Below, piece by piece: positions 18,310 through 27,569 of a stretch of 64,000 nt of DNA. The notes under the pieces are model-generated. The model did not search any database. It saw only the letters and a list, made by a program, of their open reading frames with translations, and was not told the DNA's origin. Source of the DNA: DATFVA01 sp963711455. GTDB lineage: Bacteria; Bacteroidota; Ignavibacteria; Ignavibacteriales; Ignavibacteriaceae. A program made the translations under genes and the position numbers. The DNA is taken from positions 248,001-312,000 of the forward strand of contig CAVQEH010000005.1 of NCBI GenBank assembly GCA_963711455.1, read 5' to 3'. Each line of letters begins with the position of its first letter. Position 1 is the first letter of the stretch.

Positions 18310-20347
18310 CTTTTGGAGAAGATTCTTTCGGTTTCCTTTGCTCCATTAATTTCTTAACGTGTTCCGGAATTACTTCCGGGTTCTTGTCAGTGCTGCCGTT
18401 CTTTTTAATTGGCGGTAGCGTTTCACCTCTTATAATAGCATCAATTTCGTGAGAATCGAGAATTTCTCTCTCAAGTAATTCTTTTGAAAGGCGATGTAGA
18501 AGATCGATATTTTCAGTAAGAATCTTTTCAGCACGAACCATCGCCTCGTTAACTAATTTTTTTATTTCTTCATCAATTTCAATTGCGGTTTTCTCACTGT
18601 AATCCCTATGGTTCTGAATTTCACGTCCCAGGAATATTTCTTCTCTTTTAGCACCATAACTTAAAGGACCAAGTTTGTCACTCATTCCCCATTCACAAAC
18701 CATCTTACGGGCAATACCCGTAGCTTTTTCAATATCATTACCTGCACCGGTTGTAAAATGATTAAAGATAATCTTCTCTGCAGCACGTCCGCCTAATGCA
18801 TAAGTAATTATGGCTTCAAGATATTCTTTTGAGTAAGTATGCTTCTCATCAATCGGCAGATAGCTTGTAACACCTAAAGCCCTGCCTCTTGGGATAATAG
18901 TAACTTTATGAACAGGGTCAGCTTCCGGAAGCATTCTTGCAACTAAAACGTGTCCTATTTCATGATAAGCAGTTGTTTTCTTTTCTTCTTCAGAAATGAT
19001 TAAGCTTTTTCTTTCCATTCCCATCATTACTTTATCTTTTGCTTCTTCAAAATCTATCATCTCAACGCTTTTCTTGTTCTTTCTTGCAGCAAGCAAAGCA
19101 GCTTCATTTACAAGGTTTGCAAGATCTGCACCTGCTAAACCGGGAGTGCCTTTAGCAAGAGTATCAAGCTTTACATTCACGTCAAGTGGAATATTCCTTG
19201 TATGAACCTTTAAGATTCCTTCTCTCCCTTTAACATCTGGTCTGTCGACAACAACCTGCCTGTCAAATCTTCCGGGACGCATCAATGCAGGATCAAGAAC
19301 ATCCGGTCTGTTGGTTGCAGCAATAATTATAACACCGCTGTTCTGTTCAAAACCGTCCATCTCAACAAGGAGCTGATTTAAAGTTTGTTCCCTTTCATCG
19401 TGTCCGCCGCCAAGTCCTGCTCCTCTGTGTCTTCCAACGGCATCAATTTCATCAATAAAGATGATACAGGGTGCGTTTTTCTTTCCTTGTTCAAAAAGAT
19501 CTCTAACACGGCTGGCACCAACGCCTACAAACATTTCAACAAAATCGGCACCGCTTATTGAGAAGAAAGGAACACCTGCCTCGCCGGCTACTGCTCTTGC
19601 TAATAGAGTTTTCCCGGTTCCGGGAGGACCTAATAAAAGAACTCCTCTAGGTATTTTACCGCCAAGCTTCTGAAACTTGGTTGGTTCTTTAAGAAATTCA
19701 ATAATTTCATGCAATTCCAGTTTAGCTTCATCCGCACCGGCAACATCACGAAAAGTAATTTTTTGACCGGATTGGGTAATTAATTTCGCTTTACTCTTTC
19801 CGAAGGAAAAAATACCCCGTGTACCACCGCCGGTTCCCTGCATTCTTCTCATAATAATAATCCACACCGCAATAATAATTATCCAGGGAAGAAAACCAAG
19901 CAGAACATTAAGCCATTCATTGGAATCTTTATCAAATGAATAATTGACATTCTTCTCTTTCCAAACAGCTTCCTGCTCTTTTATTATTGGTTCCGGGAGG
20001 TAAACTGAGATATTTTTAACAGGCTCCGCATGACCTTCTAACTTTTGCGGTGAGGTTAATTCCGCTTTGAAGTAATAGTCATTTACATCCTGTTTGGTAA
20101 TAGTTGCTGATTTTATTTTTCCCGTGTTTATCAGATTCTCGTACTGATTATAGGTTATATCAACATAGGTCTGAGTTCCGGTTTTAAAAACCTGCATTAC
20201 AATAACAGCAGCAACAATTACAGCTCCCCAGCCAAATACTAACCTGATTATTTTAGACCAGTCAAAATTATCGTCCGGCTTATTCGGTCCGCCATTTCCT
20301 TTAGGTGGTTTCTGGACGGGTCTGTTATTTTTATTATTTTCAGCCAT
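18296..20347 (-). CDS. ftsH: ATP-dependent zinc metalloprotease FtsH
   Basis: Full-length 683-residue FtsH. There are two membrane segments (about 30-50 and 148-166) with a periplasmic domain between. The AAA domain has Walker A GPPGTGKT (near 239), FIDEIDAVGRHRG, and the second region of homology ATNRPDVLDPALMRPGRFDR. The protease active site is HEIGH (near 459), followed by the third zinc ligand region. It degrades misfolded membrane proteins and short-lived regulators. An N-terminal proline/asparagine-rich tail is usual for Bacteroidetes. It lies 26 bases downstream of hpt, an arrangement (tilS-hpt-ftsH) conserved across many bacteria. Confidence 0.97.
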   Translation of the reverse strand: MAENNKNNRPVQKPPKGNGGPNKPDDNFDWSKIIRLVFGWGAVIVAAVIVMQVFKTGTQTYVDITYNQYENLINTGKIKSATITKQDVNDYYFKAELTSPQKLEGHAEPVKNISVYLPEPIIKEQEAVWKEKNVNYSFDKDSNEWLNVLLGFLPWIIIIAVWIIIMRRMQGTGGGTRGIFSFGKSKAKLITQSGQKITFRDVAGADEAKLELHEIIEFLKEPTKFQKLGGKIPRGVLLLGPPGTGKTLLARAVAGEAGVPFFSISGADFVEMFVGVGASRVRDLFEQGKKNAPCIIFIDEIDAVGRHRGAGLGGGHDEREQTLNQLLVEMDGFEQNSGVIIIAATNRPDVLDPALMRPGRFDRQVVVDRPDVKGREGILKVHTRNIPLDVNVKLDTLAKGTPGLAGADLANLVNEAALLAARKNKKSVEMIDFEEAKDKVMMGMERKSLIISEEEKKTTAYHEIGHVLVARMLPEADPVHKVTIIPRGRALGVTSYLPIDEKHTYSKEYLEAIITYALGGRAAEKIIFNHFTTGAGNDIEKATGIARKMVCEWGMSDKLGPLSYGAKREEIFLGREIQNHRDYSEKTAIEIDEEIKKLVNEAMVRAEKILTENIDLLHRLSKELLEREILDSHEIDAIIRGETLPPIKKNGSTDKNPEVIPEHVKKLMEQRKPKESSPKDDSN

Positions 20348-20373
20348 CTTCCATTAATTTATATTAAAAAAAT

Positions 20374-20937
20374 CTATTTCAAATTGTCTTCAAGTATATA
20401 AATCGATCTGAGATTCCTGAACTTCTGAGCATAATCCAATCCGTATCCAATGACGAATTTACCAGGAATATCGAAGCCAATATAATCAATTTTGACATTA
20501 TATTTAAGGCTTTTCGGTTTAACCAGGAGGGATGCTACTTTTACGCTTCGCGGATTATGCTGCGTAATATGTTCTTCAATAAATTTAATAGATAAACCTG
20601 AGTCTACAATGTCCTCAACAATAATAATATCCCTGCCATTAACATCACAATTTAGTTCCTTTACCATGGTAACTTTACCGGATGAAATTTTAGCATCGCC
20701 GTAACTTGAAAGCTTGAAGAAATCAATTTCACAGTCTAAATCAACATTCTTTACAAGATCAGCAAGAAAGAGAAATGCGCCGTTAAGAACACCGATAAAT
20801 ATTGGGATCTTACCTTCGTAATCCCGGGTAATTTGCGAACCAAGCTGTCTTATTCTTTCCTGGAGTCTTTTCTCTTCAATAAAAGGAATAAAGACATCAT
20901 TTTCAATATAAAGTTTACCATCTTCTAATTCAGGCAT
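20374..20937 (-). CDS. hpt: Hypoxanthine phosphoribosyltransferase
   Basis: The 187-residue purine salvage enzyme shows the PRPP-binding motif IIIVEDIVDSGLSI and the purine-recognition region KVASLLVKPKSLKYNVKIDYIGFDIPGKFVIGYGLDYAQKFRNL in pieces (VKIDYIGFDIP, VIGYGLDYAQ). It converts hypoxanthine/guanine plus PRPP to IMP/GMP. The start overlaps the tilS stop by 13 bases. In other bacteria TilS and Hpt can act together in regulating ftsH; here only the conserved order is seen. Confidence 0.95.
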   Translation of the reverse strand: MPELEDGKLYIENDVFIPFIEEKRLQERIRQLGSQITRDYEGKIPIFIGVLNGAFLFLADLVKNVDLDCEIDFFKLSSYGDAKISSGKVTMVKELNCDVNGRDIIIVEDIVDSGLSIKFIEEHITQHNPRSVKVASLLVKPKSLKYNVKIDYIGFDIPGKFVIGYGLDYAQKFRNLRSIYILEDNLK

Positions 20938-22289
20938 AATTCCAGTATTTTTTTAGTTGAAGAAGTAATTTTAAATCTTTCGTCTATCCGCAGCCCGATA
21001 ATCCATACTACATTATTTTTATTTAACATGACCAGGTGATTTTTTTTTCCGGAAGTCTCAACTTTTTGTTCGTTCAGAAAATCAGATATTTTTTTATGCC
21101 CTTTCATTCCCAAAGGATAAAAATAATCTCCGGGTTTCCATCTTCTTATTAAAAATTCCTCGCTTATAGAATCTGCTGAAATATACTCTTTATTTTTATT
21201 AATTGAGAAAAATAAGGAATCTCTGTCACATTTTTTAATGGAAATTTTTCCGGCTGAAGTAGATTTTGTTTCTCCCGCATGAATTTTAATTGAATTATTC
21301 CAGACAGATTCTTTCTCAGATATGAATTTCAAAAAATCCCTTTCACGGAAGACAGTAATTCCACCGGAAAGTTCTATCCGTCTTCCTGCCTGTAAAGTGA
21401 TCAATGAAAATATTTTTTTTATATCACCCGAAAAAATCTGTTCTTTAAGTTCTCTCTCTAACAGGTTTTTAAGCAGTAAACCTTTTAAGGGTTCGTTAAT
21501 CTTTCTTAATTCTACAATACTTATTATAAGATTGCCTGCTGAATCTCTTTGTATATTCCGAAAAATTTCTTTTTCATTCGCCAAAATATATTTTTTAATA
21601 TCTTTAAAGTTATCTGAAGAATTCAGAACAGCAGCATCGAGTGAAGGATTTAATTTCTGTTTGATTAAAGGAATAATTTCGTTCCTCAGGTAATTTCTTT
21701 CGTAATTTGATTCCTCGTTGCTTTTATCGATTCTGAAAGGAATTTTTTTTGCTTTAAGATATGATTCGATTTCTTCTCTTGTAAAACACAATACCGGTCG
21801 TATAATATTATCTCTTTTAACCGGGATTCCCGAAATACCGTCAAGCCCGGTTCCTTTAATCAGGTTAAGCAGAACAGTTTCAGTATTATCATTTGCATTA
21901 TGTGCCGTAGCAATCTTATCTGATTTTTCTCTATTCAAAACTTTCGCAAATTCCCTGTAACGAATTATTCTACCGGCTTCCTCAAGAGATATTTTATTTT
22001 TTTCAGAATAAGTCTTAACTTTTTTTCTGACGGAATAAAAATTAAGACTCCGCTTTTTGCAGAACTCATTACAGAATTTTTCATCATCATCGGCTTCTTT
22101 GCCTCTTAGCAAATGATTGATATGAACTGCACTCACTTCTACTTTTAATCTTCTCTGAAACTTGTGCAGGAGGTGCAAAAGAAAGACCGAATCGGGACCG
22201 CCACTGAAACCTGCAAGAATTTTTTCGCCGGGGTTTATAAGGTACTGCTCATCAATAAATTTCAGGAATTTTTGTTCAATTCTCTCCAT
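20925..22289 (-). CDS. tilS: tRNA(Ile)-lysidine synthase
   Basis: The 454-residue protein has the PP-loop SGGPDS motif (ILAGFSGGPDSVFLLHL), then ATAHNANDNTETVLLNLIKGTG, characteristic of TilS. The C-terminal domain (FLIRRWKPGDYFYPLGMKG, then KISDFL) matches the TilS-C substrate-binding part. It modifies C34 of the CAU-anticodon tRNA-Ile to lysidine. It lies 11 bases downstream of ribE and overlaps hpt. Confidence 0.95.
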   Translation of the reverse strand: MERIEQKFLKFIDEQYLINPGEKILAGFSGGPDSVFLLHLLHKFQRRLKVEVSAVHINHLLRGKEADDDEKFCNEFCKKRSLNFYSVRKKVKTYSEKNKISLEEAGRIIRYREFAKVLNREKSDKIATAHNANDNTETVLLNLIKGTGLDGISGIPVKRDNIIRPVLCFTREEIESYLKAKKIPFRIDKSNEESNYERNYLRNEIIPLIKQKLNPSLDAAVLNSSDNFKDIKKYILANEKEIFRNIQRDSAGNLIISIVELRKINEPLKGLLLKNLLERELKEQIFSGDIKKIFSLITLQAGRRIELSGGITVFRERDFLKFISEKESVWNNSIKIHAGETKSTSAGKISIKKCDRDSLFFSINKNKEYISADSISEEFLIRRWKPGDYFYPLGMKGHKKISDFLNEQKVETSGKKNHLVMLNKNNVVWIIGLRIDERFKITSSTKKILELCLN

Positions 22290-22300
22290 TTAAATCAGAC

Positions 22301-22894
22301 TTATTCTTTATTCTCCATTATTCTTTCAACATATTTCCCAAGAACATCAAACTCAAGATTAACGGTACTGCCAATTTTTTTTGATGAAAAAATTGTCTCT
22401 TCCCATGTATGAGGAATAATTCCAACCCCAAAAACATTATCCTTTAATTCTGCAACGGTCATACTTACACCGTCTATAGAAACTGAACCAACGTAAATCA
22501 GGTACTGTTTAAATTCTTCCGGGAAACGGATTTTTACAAAATGGCTGTTGGATAATTCTTCAATATGTATAACTTCGCCTTTTGTATCAACATGTCCAAG
22601 AACAAAATGTCCCCCCAATCTTGCATCAGCTTTCAAGGGACGTTCAAGGTTAACGTTATCTCCGATCTGTAAATCGCCAAGATTAGTTTTCTTAAGTGTT
22701 TCTTCAATTACATCCATCAATACCGAACCGGTTTTCTTTTCAACCACTGTAAGACAGCAGCCGTTAACAGCCATACTGCTTCCAATTTCAGTATCTTCCA
22801 GAACCTTACCTGCTTTTACTTCAAGACGATAACCGTCTCCTGTTTTTATTTTATTTTTTAGAGTTCCTTTTTCTTCAACAAGACCTGTGAACAT
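22301..22894 (-). CDS. ribE: Riboflavin synthase alpha chain
   Basis: The lumazine-binding domain occurs twice in tandem: MFTGLVEEKGTL at the N-terminus and again near FVLGHVDTKGEV, as expected for a two-barrel riboflavin synthase. It dismutates two lumazine molecules into riboflavin. I start it at the ATG at 22894 (198 aa), because family members begin with MFTGxV and a GGAGA site precedes it; an open frame extending to 22990 adds 32 residues without family resemblance. ribD lies 700 bases away on the same strand, but is separated by a decayed toxin locus. No FMN riboswitch was recognised. Confidence 0.93.
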   Translation of the reverse strand: MFTGLVEEKGTLKNKIKTGDGYRLEVKAGKVLEDTEIGSSMAVNGCCLTVVEKKTGSVLMDVIEETLKKTNLGDLQIGDNVNLERPLKADARLGGHFVLGHVDTKGEVIHIEELSNSHFVKIRFPEEFKQYLIYVGSVSIDGVSMTVAELKDNVFGVGIIPHTWEETIFSSKKIGSTVNLEFDVLGKYVERIMENKE

Positions 22895-23078
22895 TATATA
22901 ATCTCCGGGATATTTATTAAAAAAATCAGGGTGTAAAGTTACATATAATTGAAGAGGGTTGAAAACCTTCAAGGTTAGCATTAGTTCCATCCCGGTTTTT
23001 GAACCCTTGAAGATTCACAATACTGAAAAACTAATAATTTAATCCTAATTCGTAAAAGAAAATAAATAATGATTAAAT

Positions 23079-23297
23079 ATGGATACACATTCAAATATAA
23101 ATGAGTTTTTAGAATCGATTTCGAAACTTCCGCTTGATGAGCAACTTATGATTTCTGAAATTATCCATAAAAGGGTAATAGAGGAAAAAAGAAAAATGTT
23201 AGCAAAATCTGTTAAAGAGAGCAAAGAAGAGTATCATTCAAATAAAACAGGTCGCGGTTCAACAAAAGACTTCCTTAATGACCTGGGTAATAAATGA
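23079..23297 (+). CDS. Antitoxin component of a RelE/YafQ-type module
   Basis: The 72-residue protein is helical, with LESISKLPLDEQLMISEIIHKRV, a pattern common in addiction-module antidotes paired with ParE/RelE toxins. The charged C-terminal tail (KESKEEYHSNKTGRGSTKDF) is likely the toxin-neutralising part. Its TGA overlaps an ATG that starts the toxin frame, the usual coupling in such operons. It is the only gene on the plus strand between ribE and ribD. The antitoxin reads intact while the toxin is broken. Confidence 0.65.
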   Translation: MDTHSNINEFLESISKLPLDEQLMISEIIHKRVIEEKRKMLAKSVKESKEEYHSNKTGRGSTKDFLNDLGNK

Positions 23298-23577
23298 TAA
23301 TTCTGAACTGGTCTACTTCTTTCAAAAAAGCATTCAGGAAAACCATAAAAAGTGATGTTCAATTGAAAGAAAGAATTCTTTCCACTATGGAGTTACAACA
23401 ATCTGGTCCTTTTTCTAATAAATTAAAATCACATAAGTTATAAGGAGTATTAGATGGTAGCTGGGCTTGCTCTGTTGATTACAGTCTAAGAATAGTATTT
23501 GATTTTGTTAAGAACCTAAAACTAATGAAACAGAAATTCTTTTAATAGATATCGGTACTTACGAAGAAGTATATTGA
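23294..23577 (+). pseudogene. Decayed RelE/YafQ-family toxin (stop and frameshift)
   Basis: Reading from the ATG at 23294 gives MIILNWSTSFKKAFRKTIKS and continues to SNKLKSHKL, then a TAA at 23441-23443 (codon 50). The same frame continues after it as GVLDGSWACSVDYSLRIVF, where KL-x-GxLxGxWxxxVxxxxRIVF is a RelE/YafQ hallmark, so the stop replaced one codon, probably Lys. Near 23510 the frame shifts by one base and resumes as EPKTNETEILLIDIGTYEEVY with TGA at 23575-23577. Two independent lesions argue for real decay rather than one sequencing error. Confidence 0.7.
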
Positions 23578-23631
23578 AAGGCAAGTTCAGGTTTAAGTTT
23601 AATCATACCCTAGGCTGTAATAAGGTTCCGC

Positions 23632-24717
23632 TTACCTTTCCAGTTGCAGCAGCAGATCATCGCCTATCATTTCATACTGTTTTATTTTAACTTTTAAAGT
23701 GCTCTTAATATTCTTTACGCCGATATCTTCCACTACAGGAATACCTTTTCCGATTATTTTTGGTGAGATAAATAAAAATATATCATCATAAAGATTGTTT
23801 CTTATAAAGGAAGAAAAAACCATGCTTCCCCCTTCAACAAGCACAGAAGCAATCTGATTCTTTGCAAGCTCTTTCAGTACATTTTTTAGATTCAGGTTTC
23901 CGTCTTTATCCTCTTTGGCAAATATTATATTTACTCCCAATGACTGAAGTTTTTTTACTTTTCTTTTTTTCTCATTGTTCCTTGAAGTTACAACAATAGT
24001 TTTATGATCATTATTTCTGGCAAATAATTTTTTATCTGTCTTTAAGGTTAATGAGCCGTCAAGAATTATCCTTCGTGGATTTCTGCCGTCCGCTAATCTT
24101 ACCGTAAGTGCAGGATCATCTTTATCAACCGTTCCTGCGCCGACAAGAACCGCATCGTAATTAGCTCTTAATTGATGTACAAACTTTCTCGACTGCATAG
24201 ATGAAATCCACTGTGACCCGCCTTTGGAGTCGGCTATCTTTCCATCAAGTGTTTGAGCCGCTTTAAGTGATATATAGGGAATTTTATTTGTAATGTATTT
24301 AAAGAAAAACTTGTTGAGGTTAATGCATTCTTTCTCGAGCACTCCTACTTTTACATCAATCCCGGCGGACTTTAATTTCTTCACACCGTTTCCGCTTACA
24401 AGAGGATTCATATCGAGTGTACCGATTACAACTCTTTTAATTTTTTGCTCTATTATTTTGTCTACACAGGGAGGAGTTTTTCCGTAATGGCTGCACGGCT
24501 CCAGGTTGATGAAAAGTGTGCCTCCATCAACGGGTTCTTTTGCATTTTCAATGGCGTTTATTTCAGCGTGGTTTGCTCCGAATTTTTCATGATAACCCGC
24601 TCCGATTATCCGGTCATCTTTTACCAGTATACATCCTACAAGAGGATTCGGACTAACTTCTCCTATTCCCTTCTTTGCAATCTCCAATGCTAATTGTATG
24701 TAGGATTCATCAGTCAA
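23632..24717 (-). CDS. ribD: Bifunctional riboflavin deaminase/reductase RibD
   Basis: The 361-residue protein joins an N-terminal deaminase domain (HAEINAIENA near residue 50 and the zinc-binding EPCSHYGKTPPC) to a C-terminal reductase domain (LKAAQTLDGKIA, GAGTVDKDDPALTVR, VLVEGGSMVFSSF). It performs the second and third steps of riboflavin synthesis from GTP. Both domains look intact. It lies about 20 bases downstream of greA and probably shares its transcript. Confidence 0.96.
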   Translation of the reverse strand: MTDESYIQLALEIAKKGIGEVSPNPLVGCILVKDDRIIGAGYHEKFGANHAEINAIENAKEPVDGGTLFINLEPCSHYGKTPPCVDKIIEQKIKRVVIGTLDMNPLVSGNGVKKLKSAGIDVKVGVLEKECINLNKFFFKYITNKIPYISLKAAQTLDGKIADSKGGSQWISSMQSRKFVHQLRANYDAVLVGAGTVDKDDPALTVRLADGRNPRRIILDGSLTLKTDKKLFARNNDHKTIVVTSRNNEKKRKVKKLQSLGVNIIFAKEDKDGNLNLKNVLKELAKNQIASVLVEGGSMVFSSFIRNNLYDDIFLFISPKIIGKGIPVVEDIGVKNIKSTLKVKIKQYEMIGDDLLLQLER

Positions 24718-24737
24718 TTGTAAGGACTAAGTGAATT

Positions 24738-25214
24738 TTATTTAATCTCTAATATTTCAAATTCAAACATGCCTGCAGGGGCTTTAACTTTTACTTTATC
24801 ACCAATCTTTGCTCCCATCAATCCCTGGCCGACAGGAGATGTAACTGAAATTTTCCCCGCCTGGAAATCAGCCTCTTCAGGTGAAACCAAAGTATATTCA
24901 AAAGATTTCTGATTCTTCAGATTTTTAATGCTGACCCTGGAAAGAATATGAACCTTATCATTTCCAAACTGATTTGCATCTATAATTCTCGCGCGTGAAA
25001 CAACATCCTCAAGCTTGCTTATTCTAAGTTCAAATAAACCCTGCTCTTCCTTTGCTGCATCGTACTCAGCATTTTCGGAAAGATCACCATGGGCACGGGC
25101 TTCAGCAATTTTCTGTGCCATCTCTTTACGACCGTTTATTTTTAATTCCTTTAATTCTTTCTCTAATTCTACCAGCCGTTCCCTGGTAAGATAAACGAAG
25201 TTACCTTCTCCCAT
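24738..25214 (-). CDS. greA: Transcription elongation factor GreA
   Basis: At 158 aa it has the usual length. The N-terminal coiled-coil contains LSENAEYDAAKEEQG, whose acidic tip stimulates transcript cleavage in backtracked RNA polymerase, and the C-terminal FKBP-like domain contains the SPVGQGLMGAKIGDKVKV signature. The gene is upstream of ribD in the same direction. Confidence 0.96.
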   Translation of the reverse strand: MGEGNFVYLTRERLVELEKELKELKINGRKEMAQKIAEARAHGDLSENAEYDAAKEEQGLFELRISKLEDVVSRARIIDANQFGNDKVHILSRVSIKNLKNQKSFEYTLVSPEEADFQAGKISVTSPVGQGLMGAKIGDKVKVKAPAGMFEFEILEIK

Positions 25215-25394
25215 CTCAAACTCATATTATTGATGAATTTAAAAAAAAATTGCCACCGCATTTTCGCAGTGGTCATCCCGAAAATAAAAAATTAAAGTAA
25301 GGTTGTCAAGATGGTTGGAAGGAATTGCGGACTAACTGAGGTAGTTAAAATTAACGGATTTGTGAATTGTTACACTAATTGGCATTACGCCTGC

Positions 25395-25800
25395 TGTCAT
25401 TCCTTCCGAAGGAATGGCTTCGCCGGAGCGAGCCGGCATTTATATTTGTACGAGCGAGGAATCGTTCCACACCGTCATTTCGAAGTGAGCCGGTGTTTTA
25501 CACATTTGCGAACGAGAAATCTTTCACGTATTCACATTCAGCAGCAAACAAGATTTCTCCCTTACGGTCGAAATGACACCACCTCTCTCACCCGTCATTC
25601 CGAAGCGAGCATACCTTCTCTTTTAAGTTCAAGCGAGCGAGGAATCTTACACGTACCAATATCTTGCAGCATGTAGGATTTCTCAGTCGTCCAGTCACCA
25701 TCTTAGTCTGAACTTGTGTACTCCTTCGAAATGACAAGGACTCTCTCACCCGTCATTCCGAAGTGAGCCGGTGTTTGCGTTTGTGCGAGCGAGAAATCTT
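25395..25800. repeat. Family-1 palindromic repeat cluster (greA-livF gap)
   Basis: Four copies or part copies of a palindromic unit, at about 25395-25465 (left arm only), 25474-25578, 25593-25736 and 25752-25800 (left arm only). A complete unit starts TGTCATTTCGAAGCGAG, continues to GCGAGCGAGAAATCTT, has a variable middle of 20-30 bases, then AAGATTTCTCAGTCGTCC and ends GGACTCCTTCGAAATGACA, so outer and inner arms pair with each other. The last arm supplies the stop codon of livF. The 25215-25394 part shows no gene. Confidence 0.85.
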
Positions 25801-26506
25801 ATACCAAAAAAATCTCCTTCAGCTTTTTCTCATCAAACCCGGATGGTTTTTCGTTAAATACAAGCCTGCCTAATTTTAATGCATACACTTTATCAGCAAT
25901 ATTCAGCACCTCCCTTACTTTCTGTTCAACTATAAGAATTGTTGTACCCATCTGCTTGTTTACATTTCTTATGGTATCGAATGCATGGTTAACAAGCTGA
26001 GGTGACAGTCCGAGTGAAGGTTCATCCAGCATTAATACTTCCGGTTCCAGTATCAATGCACGTGCAAGTGCAAGCTGCTGCTTTTCTCCCCCGCTCAAAT
26101 CACCCGCTTCACGTTTTAACAGGTCTTTTAATTGGGGAAAGAATTCAAGCACTTTATCGATTCTTTCCTTTACTTTTTGCTTATTCTTTAACAGGAATCC
26201 TCCAATTTCAAGATTTTCAGCAACTGTAAGATCAGAAAATACGCGGTTGCCCTGGGGTACAAAACTAATACCTCTTTCAACTCTTTTTTCAGTTGAAAGC
26301 TTCAGCAGGTCTTTCCCGTTAAAAACAATTTTCCCTTTAACATAATCTATTGTTCCTATTATTGATTTTAAGAGTGTTGATTTACCTGCACCGTTAGGAC
26401 CAATAAATGCAGTCACTTTCCCCATTTCCACTGATACAGAAATATTATTCAATATAACCTTATTGCCGTAGCCGGCTTCATCAATATTTATATCCAGATT
26501 ATTCAA
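25799..26506 (-). CDS. livF: Branched-chain amino acid-type ABC transporter ATP-binding protein LivF
   Basis: The 235-residue ATPase has Walker A GPNGAGKST, the Q-loop region GISFVPQGNRVFSDLTVAENL, signature DLSGGEKQQLALARALILEPEVLMLDEPS, split here as LSGGEKQQ and LMLDEPSLGLSP, and switch His region. The NRVFSDLTVxENL block is typical of LivF. The start overlaps livG by 4 bases. The TAA stop (25799-25801) lies at the edge of a family-1 repeat. It is the last gene of a long operon that includes an HgcA-like corrinoid protein, so the imported compound need not be an amino acid. Confidence 0.9.
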   Translation of the reverse strand: MNNLDINIDEAGYGNKVILNNISVSVEMGKVTAFIGPNGAGKSTLLKSIIGTIDYVKGKIVFNGKDLLKLSTEKRVERGISFVPQGNRVFSDLTVAENLEIGGFLLKNKQKVKERIDKVLEFFPQLKDLLKREAGDLSGGEKQQLALARALILEPEVLMLDEPSLGLSPQLVNHAFDTIRNVNKQMGTTILIVEQKVREVLNIADKVYALKLGRLVFNEKPSGFDEKKLKEIFLV

Positions 26507-27264
26507 TTCAGATATGCTTCCAGAATTTCTTTATTATCCTGAATCTCAGATGGAGTTCCGTCTGCAATCTTTTTCCCGTCGTCCATTACTATTACTTTTG
26601 AGCAGTTTCTAAATACAAAATCCATATTATGTTCAATTAAGAATATGGTTTTGTCCTGTTTTTCAACCAGCTCTTTCATCATTGCAGAGATTCTTTCAAT
26701 GGTTTCGGGCTGCACTCCTGAGACAGGTTCATCTAATAAAATGATGTCGGGATTAGCGGCAAGACAGCAGCAAATGCTCAGCAGCTTCTGCTGTCCGTAA
26801 GATAGATCGGATGCTTTATCATTTTTTTTATCTTGTAATCCGGCAAAGCTCAGCAGTCTTTCAGCTTCCTTATAATTTTCAGATTCTTTTAATTTTATTT
26901 TCTTACTGTTAAAAAATATATTCGGTAATTTTTCTCCGGGGTTATCCTGGAAAAATAAAAGCACATTTTCTATTATAGATAGTTCAGTAATTAATCTTAA
27001 GTCCTGGAATGTCCGGGTCATCTTTTTTCTTACTATTTCGAATGCATAATTTTTTGAGATATCGATATCATTTAAAAAGAAAGAGCCCGAATCCTGTTTT
27101 ACAAATCCTGTAATGATATTAAACAAAGTTGTCTTTCCTGCACCATTAGGGCCAATTAGACCGGTTAAGGTTCCCTTCTCAATCAAGCAGGAAAAATCAT
27201 CAACCGCCTTAAGCCCGTCGAAAGATTTTGTAATATTGTTAATATCTAAAATCATTGAATTCAT
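26503..27264 (-). CDS. livG: Branched-chain amino acid-type ABC transporter ATP-binding protein LivG
   Basis: The 253-residue ATPase has Walker A GPNGAGKTTLFN, MTRTFQDLRLITELSIIENV (Q-loop), LSYGQQKLLSICCCLAANPD (a variant signature with Ser-Tyr-Gly-Gln) and ILLDEPVSG (Walker B). The LxYGQQxxL signature is normal for LivG. The first Met (27264) and a second Met three codons later are both possible starts. It pairs with LivF as the two ATPases of a Liv-type importer. A cluster of repeats and a GIY-YIG gene separates it from livM. Confidence 0.9.
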   Translation of the reverse strand: MNSMILDINNITKSFDGLKAVDDFSCLIEKGTLTGLIGPNGAGKTTLFNIITGFVKQDSGSFFLNDIDISKNYAFEIVRKKMTRTFQDLRLITELSIIENVLLFFQDNPGEKLPNIFFNSKKIKLKESENYKEAERLLSFAGLQDKKNDKASDLSYGQQKLLSICCCLAANPDIILLDEPVSGVQPETIERISAMMKELVEKQDKTIFLIEHNMDFVFRNCSKVIVMDDGKKIADGTPSEIQDNKEILEAYLN

Positions 27265-27286
27265 CTATTTACTTTTTCAACAAAAA

Positions 27287-27567
27287 TGTCATTCCGAGCG
27301 AGCATTCGTTTACATTTGTACGAGCGAGGAATCCTTCCCTCATCAACATTCAGCAATAAGCAAGATTTCTCAGTCGTCCTTTATAAACCTTAATCCTCAA
27401 CAATCGGACTCCATCGAAATGACAACAGCCTACTAATGTCATTTCTTCCGTAGGAACGGCTATGCCGGAAGCGAGCACACTTGCTCTTTTAAGTTCAAGC
27501 GAACGAGAAATCTTTTCATCCATCATTGTAAGATTTCTCTCCCGACTTTGTCGGAATCGAAATGACA
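27287..27567. repeat. Family-1 palindromic repeats (livG to GIY-YIG A)
   Basis: Two full units at about 27287-27425 and 27436-27567. Each begins with TGTCATT and ends in CGAAATGACA. The second unit ends 3 bases before the stop codon of the first GIY-YIG gene. In the second unit the left arm carries an extra small palindrome (CTTCCGTAGGAACGG). Confidence 0.85.
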
Positions 27568-27569
27568 TT

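Noticed and set aside
22895..23078. FMN riboswitch upstream of ribE or ribD
   Set aside because: The conserved FMN-box helices were not found in either upstream region.
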